DNA of 64,000 nt from Kushneria aurantia DSM 21353 (GTDB lineage: Bacteria; Pseudomonadota; Gammaproteobacteria; Pseudomonadales; Halomonadaceae). Within the stretch, counting starts at the first letter, position 1, and each line of letters starts with the position of its first letter. The translations under genes were made by a program, and so were the position numbers. The stretch spans positions 1 through 64,000 of the forward strand of contig NZ_KB907881.1 in NCBI RefSeq assembly GCF_000382245.1. Direction: 5' to 3'. The notes under the pieces are model-generated. The model was not told the origin of the DNA. It ran no database searches and saw only the letters and a list, made by a program, of their open reading frames with translations. This document shows positions 55,628 to 63,529 of the stretch, in pieces.

Positions 55628-56536
55628 ATGAACGAGACCTCGGCCACCTCCCCCACAGCGCCGGATGCCGACGACAGGCTGTTGTCGGAACCCTCATTGC
55701 TCACGCGCAGCCTGCGCCTTGTTGGCGGCAACCGCAGCGGTGCGATCGGCTTTGTATTGGTTGCGCTGATCGTCTTCGCCGCCATTTTTGCCCCCTGGCT
55801 TGCTCCCTACGACCCCACCGCCATCATGACCGGTCCGCGTATGGCGCCCCCTTCGCCAGAACACTGGCTGGGGACCGACAATCTCGGTCGCGACCTGCTG
55901 AGTCGCGTCATTGCTGGCGGCCGCGTCGCCATGCTGGTTGCCGCTGCCGCCCTTGGTGCAGCACTTACCGGTGGTCTGTCGCTGGGTCTGATAGCAGGAC
56001 TGGGGCCGCGCTGGCTGGACAATACCCTGCTGCTGATCTTCGACGCCCTGCGCTCCTTTCCAACCATCGTCTTCGGCCTTGCTGTAGTGACCATTATCGG
56101 CCCCAGCCTGTTCACCGTCATTCTGGTCGTGGCGATCACCTCGATACCCATCTATGCCCGCATCGTGCGCACCCAGACGCTGGCACTGAAAAACGTCGAA
56201 TTCATTCTCGCCGAGCGCGCCATGGGAGCCGGCATAGCACGCATTCTTTTCGTACACGTACTACCCAATGTGCTGGGACCACTGCTGATTCTTGCCTCCA
56301 TGGATGTCCCCCTGGTGATTGCCACCGAGGCAGGACTGAGCTTTCTGGGTATGGGAGTACGCCCGCCAACGCCTTCATGGGGCGTCATCCTCAACGATGG
56401 CTACAACTTCATCCGCAATTCGCCATGGCCGGTCATCAGCGGGTCGATTCCGATTATTCTGGTTACCCTGGGATTCACTTTCATGGGCGAAGCGCTGCGT
56501 GACATCTTTGACCCCAGACTGAGGAGAACCCACTAA
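55628..56536 (+). CDS. dipeptide-type ABC transporter permease (DppC type)
   Basis: 302-residue inner-membrane permease, DppC/OppC type: N-terminal segment, APWLAPYDPTAIMTGPR, HWLGTDNLGRDLLSRVIAGGR (family hallmark), EAA loop around YARIVRTQTLALKNVEFILAERAMGAG (in parts) and C-terminal FMGEALRDIFDPRLR. It starts 2 bp after the first permease gene, and its stop overlaps the start of the ATPase gene. Confidence 0.94.
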   Translation: MNETSATSPTAPDADDRLLSEPSLLTRSLRLVGGNRSGAIGFVLVALIVFAAIFAPWLAPYDPTAIMTGPRMAPPSPEHWLGTDNLGRDLLSRVIAGGRVAMLVAAAALGAALTGGLSLGLIAGLGPRWLDNTLLLIFDALRSFPTIVFGLAVVTIIGPSLFTVILVVAITSIPIYARIVRTQTLALKNVEFILAERAMGAGIARILFVHVLPNVLGPLLILASMDVPLVIATEAGLSFLGMGVRPPTPSWGVILNDGYNFIRNSPWPVISGSIPIILVTLGFTFMGEALRDIFDPRLRRTH

Positions 56537-57549
56537 TGGCGCTCACCGGGAATACGACGGCGGCTGACGCCGGGCCGCTGGTGGCCATCGATTCGCTGTC
56601 GGTGGACTTCGACACCGCCGGCGGTACCGTTCATGCGCTGCGCGATGTCTCCCTCGAGGTACAGAAAGGGCGCGTGCTGGGCCTTGTGGGAGAGAGCGGC
56701 TGCGGCAAGTCCACCCTCGCCTACTCACTGATCGGCCTGTTGGCCGATAACGCCCGGGTGGTCAATGGAGCGATCCGCATGGGGGACAGAGATCTGGCCG
56801 GTCTGAACGCCGCCGGCTGGCGCGATCTGCGCGGCCGACGCATCGCGATGATTTTCCAGGATCCGATGACCGCGCTTAATCCGGTGCTCAACATCGGGCG
56901 GCAAATGATCGACATCCAGTACCGCGAGTCACTCTCGAAAGCCGAAAAACGTGCGCGCGCGATCGAATTTCTGGGTCAGGTACAGATTCCCGATCCGGCC
57001 GCCAGACTCGACGTCTATCCACACCAGCTATCGGGCGGCATGCGGCAGCGCGTCTGTATCGCCATGGCCCTGTTGACCCGCCCCGACCTGCTGATCGCCG
57101 ATGAGCCCACAACGGCTCTCGATGCCACGCTCGAGATGCAGATCGTCGATCTCCTGCGCGAGCTCCAGCAGCGCTTTGGCTGCGCGGTGCTGTTTGTCTC
57201 GCACCACCTCGGCACGGTGGCCGAGCTCTGCGACGACGTGGCGGTGATGTACGCCGGTGAGATGGTCGAGAAGGGAAGCGCCAGGCAGATTTTTCACCAC
57301 CCGCAGCACCCCTATACCCAGGCGCTGCTGGCGTGCGACCCGGCCCGTATTGGCATCGCTACCCGACAGCTGCCGACCATTCCGGGCAGCCTGCCCGACC
57401 TGCGTCGCCCACCTGTCGGCTGTGCCTTCCGCGCGCGCTGCCCGCAGGCGTGGGGGCGCTGCGCCAGCGACCATCCGCCGCTTTACGTCGCACAGACGCA
57501 TCACGGCGCACGCTGTCATCTGCTGAATCCCGAGGAGGGCAAAACGTGA
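56536..57549 (+). CDS. dipeptide-type ABC transporter ATPase (DppD type)
   Basis: 337-residue cytosolic ATPase. Walker A VGESGCGKSTLAYS, Q-loop MIFQDPMTALNP, signature LSGGMRQRVCIAMAL, Walker B LLIADEPTTALDAT, H-loop FVSHHL, and the oligopeptide/dipeptide C-terminal domain (RLP-type PGSLPDLRRPPVGCAFRARC with a Cys cluster that can bind an iron-sulphur centre in relatives). ATG shares a base with the preceding stop; its own stop overlaps the GTG of the second ATPase. Confidence 0.94.
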   Translation: MALTGNTTAADAGPLVAIDSLSVDFDTAGGTVHALRDVSLEVQKGRVLGLVGESGCGKSTLAYSLIGLLADNARVVNGAIRMGDRDLAGLNAAGWRDLRGRRIAMIFQDPMTALNPVLNIGRQMIDIQYRESLSKAEKRARAIEFLGQVQIPDPAARLDVYPHQLSGGMRQRVCIAMALLTRPDLLIADEPTTALDATLEMQIVDLLRELQQRFGCAVLFVSHHLGTVAELCDDVAVMYAGEMVEKGSARQIFHHPQHPYTQALLACDPARIGIATRQLPTIPGSLPDLRRPPVGCAFRARCPQAWGRCASDHPPLYVAQTHHGARCHLLNPEEGKT

Positions 57550-58529
57550 GCCTGCTGGAGGTCGACAAGCTATACATTCGTTACCCGCGCCAGGGGCGCA
57601 TCGCTGCAGCACTGCGCGGCGAGCCACACGATTTCGAGGCCGTGCGTGACGTCTCCTTCACCCTCGAAGCCGGCCGGACGCTGGGCCTGGTCGGTGAAAG
57701 CGGCTCCGGCAAGTCCACTGTCGCCCGTACACTTCTGGGCCTCAAGAGGGCACACAGCGGGTCCATCGTCTTCGCCGGCAGCGACATGGTACGCGCTTCA
57801 GGCCGCGAGTGGGCGCGCCTGCGGCGGCAGATGTCGATGATGTGGCAGGATCCTGTCGGCTCACTTTCACCGCGGCTGACGGTAAAGTCGTTGGTGACCG
57901 AGCCGTTGCGTATCCATGGCCGGCGCGGCGGCCGCGCCGAGGCCGAACGACTGCTGGAGATGGCAGGACTACCCAAAGAGTTCGTCGGCCGCTATCCGCA
58001 TCAGCTTTCGGGCGGCCAGGCGCGACGCGTGGGAGTGGCCCGGGCACTGGCGCTCGACCCTGTGCTGCTGGTCGCCGATGAGCCCACCGCGGGGCTCGAC
58101 ATGTCAGTGCAGGGCGAGGTACTCAACCTGCTCAACGACGTGCAACGTCGCACGGGCGTCGCCATGCTGATCATTACCCACAACCTTAATCTTGTCCGTC
58201 ATGTCACTGATAGCATGGCCATCATGTATCTCGGCCGCTTCGTCGAGCAGGGGCCGACCGACGCTATCTTTGCGCATCCGCGGCACCCCTATACCGAAGC
58301 GCTGCTGGCTGCCAACCCCGAGCCGGATCCCGACAAGCGCCATGACAGCCCTTCCCTGACCGGTGAGGTCCCCAGCCCGTTGAATCGGCCAACGGGCTGT
58401 GAATTTCATCCTCGCTGCCCCCATGCCCATCCCGACTGCGCCAGTCAGATACCACAGTGGGCCCGCGGGGATGAACGTCGCTATAGATGCCACTATCCGT
58501 TGAACGTCTCTATCGGCGCCGAAGTCTGA
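57546..58529 (+). CDS. dipeptide-type ABC transporter ATPase (DppF type)
   Basis: 327-residue second ATPase of the importer. It starts with GTG (57546), preceded by GAGGAGG and overlapping the previous stop. Walker A VGESGSGKSTVARTLLG, Q-loop MMWQDPVGSLSP, signature LSGGQARRVGVARAL, Walker B LLVADEPTAGLDMS, H-loop IITHNL, and a C-terminal Cys-containing oligopeptide-transporter segment (GCEFHPRCPHAHPDC). Last gene of the ABC operon; the next gene follows after 116 bp. Confidence 0.94.
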   Translation: MSLLEVDKLYIRYPRQGRIAAALRGEPHDFEAVRDVSFTLEAGRTLGLVGESGSGKSTVARTLLGLKRAHSGSIVFAGSDMVRASGREWARLRRQMSMMWQDPVGSLSPRLTVKSLVTEPLRIHGRRGGRAEAERLLEMAGLPKEFVGRYPHQLSGGQARRVGVARALALDPVLLVADEPTAGLDMSVQGEVLNLLNDVQRRTGVAMLIITHNLNLVRHVTDSMAIMYLGRFVEQGPTDAIFAHPRHPYTEALLAANPEPDPDKRHDSPSLTGEVPSPLNRPTGCEFHPRCPHAHPDCASQIPQWARGDERRYRCHYPLNVSIGAEV

Positions 58530-58645
58530 CTCTCCTCCGAGCGGCGATGCCCATTACCCGGCACGCGTTTTTTGTGCGAGGATGGAGGAAAAACCGGATC
58601 CCGTTTGAGCGCCGGACAGCCTGCTACCCTCGAGGGAACTGCACC

Positions 58646-59125
58646 ATGTCGAGTCACGCCGAGCCCCGTTTTCTGCACCGCACCCCCAATATTCCATTGG
58701 CCGAAGAAGCCTGGGAGGAGATCGACCCCGACGAGCTGGTCGATATCCCACTGTTGGGCACCGTCTCCGCCGGCATGCCGATCGAGGCCTGCGCCGACAG
58801 CGAGACGGTACAGGTCCCCTCGCGCATGGTGCGGCGCAACACCTATGCCCTGCGGGTGCGCGGCGATTCGATGATCGACTGCAATATCCACGATGGCGAT
58901 ATCATCATCATCGAGAAACTGGAGTCGGCGGAGAACGGCGAGACTGCGGTGGTGATGATCAACAACCAGGAGGTTACCCTGAAGAAGGTCTATATCGACC
59001 ACTCCGGTGTCAGGCTACAGCCCGCCAACGAGACGATGCCGCCGATCTATCTGAAAAACGATGATGTGCAGGTGCTGGGGCTGGTGATGGGCGTGGCCCG
59101 CCGGCCCGCGCCTACCGCGGCCTGA
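58646..59125 (+). CDS. S24 peptidase, LexA/UmuD-like, without DNA-binding domain
   Basis: 159-residue protein with a LexA-type self-cleaving peptidase domain. The Ala42-Gly43 cleavage site is in LLGTVSAGMPIEA, the catalytic Ser75 in VRGDSMIDCNIHDGD, and the catalytic Lys113 in EVTLKK. About 35 residues of acidic non-HTH sequence precede it, so it cannot be a full LexA; it looks like UmuD or a stand-alone truncated repressor. No umuC lies nearby, and I saw no SOS box (CTGT-N8-ACAG) upstream. ATG at 58646 has GAGGGA in front. The next gene, yigZ, starts 13 bp later. Confidence 0.82.
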   Translation: MSSHAEPRFLHRTPNIPLAEEAWEEIDPDELVDIPLLGTVSAGMPIEACADSETVQVPSRMVRRNTYALRVRGDSMIDCNIHDGDIIIIEKLESAENGETAVVMINNQEVTLKKVYIDHSGVRLQPANETMPPIYLKNDDVQVLGLVMGVARRPAPTAA

Positions 59126-59138
59126 TTCACCCGTCGAG

Positions 59139-59777
59139 ATGCAACAACGCTATCCGATTCCCGACGTCGCCGAAGGCAGCTGGCACGAGGGCGAGCTGGA
59201 AGTACAGAAAAGCCGCTTTATCACCCGCGTGGGCTACGCCGCTACGGTGGAGGCCGTCCAGCAGTTGATCGACGCCGCGCGGCGCGACCACCCCGACGCC
59301 AGCCACCACTGTTCGGCCTTCATCGCCGGCGCGCCCGACGAGCAGAACGCCATCGGTTTCGCCGACGACGGTGAGCCCGGCGGCACCGCCGGACGGCCCA
59401 TGTACCAGGTGCTGGCCGGCAGCGGGCTGGGCCGGATCGCGGCGGTGGTGATCCGCTACTTCGGCGGCACCAGGCTGGGCACCGGTGGACTGGCACGGGC
59501 CTACTCAAAGGCGCTGGCGCAGACGCTGGAGACGCTGCCGAGGGTCGAGTTCATACCCCGCCTAACGCTGGTGCTGACCACCGACTTCGCCCTCGAACAC
59601 GAGCTGCGCCGCTGGGCCGAGGAGCACGACGCCACCATCGCCGCGGCTGACCACGACGCCCGCGGCGTCACCCTGAGCATCGCCTGGCCGGCCGATCGCG
59701 AGCCGCATCTGGATGCCCTCGAAGTGCGTCTGCGCGGACGACTGGGTATCGTCGACGCTGCCACAACCAACGCCTGA
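59139..59777 (+). CDS. yigZ: YigZ/IMPACT-family protein
   Basis: 212-residue cytosolic protein of the YigZ (UPF0029/IMPACT) family: KSRFITRVGYAATVEAVQQLI, DASHHCSAFIAG, FADDGEPGGTAGRPMYQVL, VIRYFGGTRLGTGGLARAYS, then a C-terminal ferredoxin-like domain (LTLVLTTDFALEHELRRWAEEH). The bacterial function is not settled; the fold is related to ribosomal-protein S5/EF-G domains. Probably co-transcribed with the S24 peptidase gene. Confidence 0.93.
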   Translation: MQQRYPIPDVAEGSWHEGELEVQKSRFITRVGYAATVEAVQQLIDAARRDHPDASHHCSAFIAGAPDEQNAIGFADDGEPGGTAGRPMYQVLAGSGLGRIAAVVIRYFGGTRLGTGGLARAYSKALAQTLETLPRVEFIPRLTLVLTTDFALEHELRRWAEEHDATIAAADHDARGVTLSIAWPADREPHLDALEVRLRGRLGIVDAATTNA

Positions 59778-59825
59778 TCCGGCGACAGGGTAAAGTGGGA
59801 GTGGTGACGTCGCGCCCTTTTGCCA

Positions 59826-59842
59826 TTATCGTTATCGATAAT
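59826..59842. promoter_or_regulatory. operator-like palindrome upstream of the GGT-chromate operon
   Basis: TTATCGTTATCGATAAT lies 67 bp before the GGT start. Fifteen of its bases (TTATCGTTATCGATA) recur with a single difference at 63418-63432, upstream of the GntR gene that ends this cluster. A site for that regulator is the simplest explanation. Confidence 0.5.
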
Positions 59843-59909
59843 CAGCCCTGCCTGACGACGGCACTGCCCCACTTCTTGCCATAACCCTGCACAGGAGATA
59901 CTTCGCGCC

Positions 59910-61532
59910 ATGCGTCTGCCCTTCTCGCGCCACAATCCTTACCCCTCGATCCGCAGCGCCACCTACGCCACCGGCGGTATGGTTGCCGCCTCCCAGCCGC
60001 AGGCCGCGCAGGTCGGCCGCGATATGCTGGCGCGCGGCGGCAATGCGGTGGATGCCGCCATCGCCACCGCCGCAGCGCTGACGGTAGTCGAGCCCACCGC
60101 CAACGGCATCGGCGGCGATGTTTTCGCCCAGGTGTGGATGCGGGATGAAAAGCGGCTGCACGGTCTTAACGCCAGCGGCCACTCCCCCGCCACCCTGACG
60201 CGCGAGGCGGTTCAGCAGGCAGGCCACGAGAAAATGCCGCTGTACGGCTGGACGCCGGTCAACGTACCCGGCGCCCCCTCGGCGTGGGCAGCGCTGTCGG
60301 AGCGCTTCGGCCGACTGCCGTTCGCCGAACTGCTGGCACCGGCAGTTCGTCTGGCGCGCGACGGTTTTCCGGTGTCACCGGAGATCAGCGAGCAGTGGAA
60401 GCGCGCCGTGCAGCGCTTTCGCCCCGAGTTCACCGAGGAGTCGACGCTGGGCTGGTTCGATCTCTTCGCGCCGCAGGGCCGCGCCCCCGAACCGGGCGAG
60501 GTGTTTGCCAGCGAGCGCCACGCCACCACCCTCGAGTCGCTCGCCGCAACCCACTGCGAGAGCTTCTACCGCGGTGAACTGGCAGATAGGATCGATGCCT
60601 TTTCGCGCGCGACCGGCGGCTATCTGCGCAAGGAGGATCTCGCCGCTCACGAGGTAGAGTGGGTCGAGCCGATCAGCGTCAACTATCGCGGCGTGGATGT
60701 ATGGGAGATTCCCCCCAATGGCCAGGGCATCGTCGCCCTGATGGCGCTCAACATGCTGCGAAGCGATCACGATCTGCATTCACGTGACGATATCAGCGTG
60801 CTGCACCGCCAGTGCGAAGCGATGAAACTCGCCTACACCGACGGCCACCAGTTCGTCACTCAGCCCGACTACATGAAGGTCGGCGTCGAGACGCTGCTCA
60901 GCGAGGCCTACGGCGCCGCGCGCCGTGCCGAGATCGGCAGCCGCGCCCTCGACCCCACACCGGGCAAACCCCGGGCCGGCGGCACGGTCTATCTCGCCAC
61001 CGCCGACGGCGAGGGCAACATGGTGTCGTTCATCCAGAGCAACTACCACAACTTCGGCTCCGGGGTGGTGATTCCCGGCACCGGTATCGCGCTGCACAAC
61101 CGTGGCCACGGTTTCAGCATGGACCCCGATCACATCAACGTGGTGGCACCGCGACGCAAGACCTTTCACACCATTATTCCCGGCTTTCTGACCCGTGACG
61201 GCGAGGCGCTCGGCCCCTTCGGCGTGATGGGCGGTTTCATGCAGCCCCAGGGCCATATGCAGGTGGTGATGAACCTGGTCGACTTCGGTCTCAATCCGCA
61301 GGCGGCGCTCGATGCGCCGCGCTGGCAGTGGACCGGTGGCCGCCAGATCGCCATCGAGCACGGCTACCCGCCCCATCTGCTGCGTCAGATGGCCGAGCGC
61401 GGCCACCAGATCAGCTACGCCTTCGACTATGCAAGCTTCGGCCGCGGCCAGATGATCATTCGCGATCCGCGCAGCGGCGTGCTGTGTGGCGGTACCGAGC
61501 CGCGCACCGACGCGGCCATCGCAGTGCTCTGA
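59910..61532 (+). CDS. gamma-glutamyltransferase-family Ntn hydrolase
   Basis: 540-residue protein of the gamma-glutamyltranspeptidase/acylase family (YwrD-like). N-terminal half: GGMVAASQPQAAQVGRDML, GGNAVDAAIATAAALTVVEP, NGIGGDVFAQVW. Auto-processing site and nucleophile: Thr359 in RAGGTVYLATADGEGNMVS (the position of T391 in E. coli GGT; the following T-H is V-Y here). C-terminal: VMGGFMQPQGHMQVVMNLVD and DAPRWQW. Length normal. There is no signal peptide, unlike periplasmic GGT, so it probably acts in the cytosol on glutathione-like or other acyl substrates. Followed after 2 bp by two chromate-transporter halves. Confidence 0.88.
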   Translation: MRLPFSRHNPYPSIRSATYATGGMVAASQPQAAQVGRDMLARGGNAVDAAIATAAALTVVEPTANGIGGDVFAQVWMRDEKRLHGLNASGHSPATLTREAVQQAGHEKMPLYGWTPVNVPGAPSAWAALSERFGRLPFAELLAPAVRLARDGFPVSPEISEQWKRAVQRFRPEFTEESTLGWFDLFAPQGRAPEPGEVFASERHATTLESLAATHCESFYRGELADRIDAFSRATGGYLRKEDLAAHEVEWVEPISVNYRGVDVWEIPPNGQGIVALMALNMLRSDHDLHSRDDISVLHRQCEAMKLAYTDGHQFVTQPDYMKVGVETLLSEAYGAARRAEIGSRALDPTPGKPRAGGTVYLATADGEGNMVSFIQSNYHNFGSGVVIPGTGIALHNRGHGFSMDPDHINVVAPRRKTFHTIIPGFLTRDGEALGPFGVMGGFMQPQGHMQVVMNLVDFGLNPQAALDAPRWQWTGGRQIAIEHGYPPHLLRQMAERGHQISYAFDYASFGRGQMIIRDPRSGVLCGGTEPRTDAAIAVL

Positions 61533-61534
61533 TC

Positions 61535-62158
61535 ATGGCCGACAAGCGCTATACGAAACGTCAGCTGGGCCTGTGCCTTGCCTTTACCCGCATCGGGCTG
61601 CTCGGTTTTGGCGGCGGGCCGTCGATGATTCCGCTGGTACACGCCGAGGCGGTCAAGCGCTACGGGTGGATGAGCGACGACGAGTTCTCCGACGTGCTCG
61701 CCATCGGCAATACTCTGCCCGGACCCATTGCCACCAAGATGGCCGGCACCATCGGTTACCGGGTGGCCGGCACGATGGGGGCAATCAACGCCGTGCTGGC
61801 GGTCACACTGCCCTGCATTATCGCCATGATCGCGCTGCTGGGCCTCTACATGGCCTACCGCGATCAGCGCTGGATTGCCGGCATGGGCCAGGGGGTGGTG
61901 CCGGTGGTGATGATCATGATGGTGCAGCTGACGTGGGATTTCTGGCAGAAATCGCGCCAGACGCTGGGCTGGTGGATCGCCGCCCTGATGGGGCTGGTGG
62001 CCGCGGGGCTGATCTACGCACTCGGCATCCACCCGGGCATCGTGATCGCAGCGCTGCTGGTCGCTGCCCTGTTGCGTCCCGAGAAAGGCTGGAAAAAGCG
62101 CTGGAAGCAGCGTTGGCAAAGGCGTCGCAAGGGTCATAACGAGGAGTCCGGGACATGA
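61535..62158 (+). CDS. chromate transporter, half-size subunit 1
   Basis: 207-residue inner-membrane protein, one CHR domain of the short-chain (bidomain-pair) ChrA type: FTRIGLLGFGGGPSMIPLVHAEAVKRYGWMSDDEFSDVLAIGNTLPGPIATKMAGTIGYRVAG (read in consecutive parts), then five to six helices and a basic tail (KKRWKQRWQRRRKG). It must pair with the next gene product. The substrate may be chromate/sulphate or another anion. It starts 2 bp after the GGT gene and overlaps the second half by ATGA. Confidence 0.9.
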   Translation: MADKRYTKRQLGLCLAFTRIGLLGFGGGPSMIPLVHAEAVKRYGWMSDDEFSDVLAIGNTLPGPIATKMAGTIGYRVAGTMGAINAVLAVTLPCIIAMIALLGLYMAYRDQRWIAGMGQGVVPVVMIMMVQLTWDFWQKSRQTLGWWIAALMGLVAAGLIYALGIHPGIVIAALLVAALLRPEKGWKKRWKQRWQRRRKGHNEESGT

Positions 62159-62688
62159 TCTACTGGCAGCTGTTTCTCGCCTTCTTCATTCCCAACATGA
62201 TCGGTTACGGCGGCGGCCCGGCGATTATCCCGCTGATCGAAAATGAGGTCGTGGGCCGCTACGGCTGGATGACCTCGCAGCACTTCGCCGAGACGCTGGC
62301 GCTGGGCAACTCACTGCCCAGCCCCATCGCCACCAAAATGGCGGGCTATATCGGCTATGATGTCGCAGGCCCTTTCGGTGCGGTGATCGCGGTATTGGCC
62401 ACTGTCACGCCCTCGCTTTTGCTGATGCTGTGCGCGCTGGGGCTGCTGACCCGCTATCGCGACTCGATCAAGGTCAAGTCGATGAGCCAGTGGGTGCGTC
62501 CGGTGATCATGGTGCTGATGGGCGCACTGGTGTGGTCGTTTTTCAGCGAGGGCGTATCCAGCGCCGGGCTGTGGAGCACGCTGGGCATTGGCGCAGTGGC
62601 CGCGGCGCTGTTGATGGGCACCAGGATTCATCCGGCGCTGGTGGTCTGCCTGGGGCTGGGCTACGGCGCGCTCTTTCTGGGCGGCTGA
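62155..62688 (+). CDS. chromate transporter, half-size subunit 2
   Basis: 177-residue inner-membrane CHR-domain protein: FFIPNMIGYGGGPAIIPLIENEVVGRYGWM, FAETLALGNSLPSPIATKMAGYIGYDVAGPFG (in parts), followed by hydrophobic helices. ATGA overlap with subunit 1 indicates equal production. The two halves probably form an antiparallel heterodimer, as described for paired short ChrA proteins. Confidence 0.9.
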   Translation: MIYWQLFLAFFIPNMIGYGGGPAIIPLIENEVVGRYGWMTSQHFAETLALGNSLPSPIATKMAGYIGYDVAGPFGAVIAVLATVTPSLLLMLCALGLLTRYRDSIKVKSMSQWVRPVIMVLMGALVWSFFSEGVSSAGLWSTLGIGAVAAALLMGTRIHPALVVCLGLGYGALFLGG

Positions 62689-62707
62689 GCGCCGCTCGCA
62701 GGCGTGT

Positions 62708-63385
62708 TCAGCGCGGTGTGGTGGCCTCTACCAGGCCCCGCAGCCCGGCCTGCCAGACGGTGCGGATATGGTCGTCGATCACCTCCTGCGCCTGCTCGTC
62801 GCTGCCCTCGCGCAGGGCATCGACGATCATGCTGTGGCGCGCCACCGAGACGAGCATCGCGTCACGGTGTTCGTCGTCGTTGCGCAGTCGGTGGCTGGCA
62901 CTGAGCGACAGCCGATGTATGTGCAGCATGCAGCGTGACAGCACCGGCGCCAGCAGCGGCAGCTCGGCGTGGCGAAAAAGCGTCAGGTGAAAGTCGTGGT
63001 CGCGCTGCACCAGCGCGTAGTCGTTGCCGGCCAGCACCTGCTCGCGCATGGCGTCGATCAGCGCCGCCAGTTCGTCGATCCCGTCGCTGTCGATGACCGC
63101 CCGCGCGCGGACGATACCGCGACGCTCCAGCTGCAGCCGCAGCGCCAGCAGCGCCTCGGCCTCATCGACGGAGATGGTCGCCACATGGGTGCCACGGTAG
63201 CCGTCACGCACCACCAGACCATCCTCGGCAAGACGCATCAGCGCCTCGCGCACCGTGCCCTGACTGGCGTCGAACTCGCGCGCCAGCGCGATCTCGGTCA
63301 CTGCCGTGCCGGCCTCACGCGCGCCAAGCATGATCTGCTCGCGCAGGCCGTGATAGATCCGTACCGCACGGGATCCCTTCGTCAT
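62708..63385 (-). CDS. GntR-family (FCD) transcriptional regulator
   Basis: 225-residue regulator. Winged HTH at about residues 5-70 (VRIYHGLREQIMLGARE...TEIALAREFDASQGTVREALMRLAEDGLVVR) and a helical FCD effector domain (LLALRLQLERRGIVRARAV, RDHDFHLTLFRHAELPLL, ARHSMIVDALREGS). The ATG at 63385 follows GGAG. It is convergent with the GGT-chromate operon (19-bp gap) and shares a 15-mer operator-like sequence with it, so it probably controls both itself and that operon. Confidence 0.88.
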   Translation of the reverse strand: MTKGSRAVRIYHGLREQIMLGAREAGTAVTEIALAREFDASQGTVREALMRLAEDGLVVRDGYRGTHVATISVDEAEALLALRLQLERRGIVRARAVIDSDGIDELAALIDAMREQVLAGNDYALVQRDHDFHLTLFRHAELPLLAPVLSRCMLHIHRLSLSASHRLRNDDEHRDAMLVSVARHSMIVDALREGSDEQAQEVIDDHIRTVWQAGLRGLVEATTPR

Positions 63386-63417
63386 CCTGCTGCTCCTTCC
63401 GGCCACTGCCCCAACGG

Positions 63418-63432
63418 TTATCGATATCGATA
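63418..63432. promoter_or_regulatory. operator-like palindrome upstream of the GntR gene
   Basis: TTATCGATATCGATA; its inner 14 bases TATCGATATCGATA are a perfect palindrome, 33 bp upstream of the GntR start. It matches the sequence at 59826-59840 in 14 of 15 positions. Confidence 0.5.
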
Positions 63433-63529
63433 GCGTCACATCCTATCATCTCGAGCGCCAACCCTTGCCAAAACGGCGGCGCTCATCATTATGGAAGCGC
63501 TACAACCGCTGTACGATTATGGAATTGTC

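Noticed and set aside
58530-58645. SOS box or extended N-terminus for the S24 peptidase
   Set aside because: No CTGT-N8-ACAG found; the longer frame is not HTH-like and overlaps the ATPase gene.
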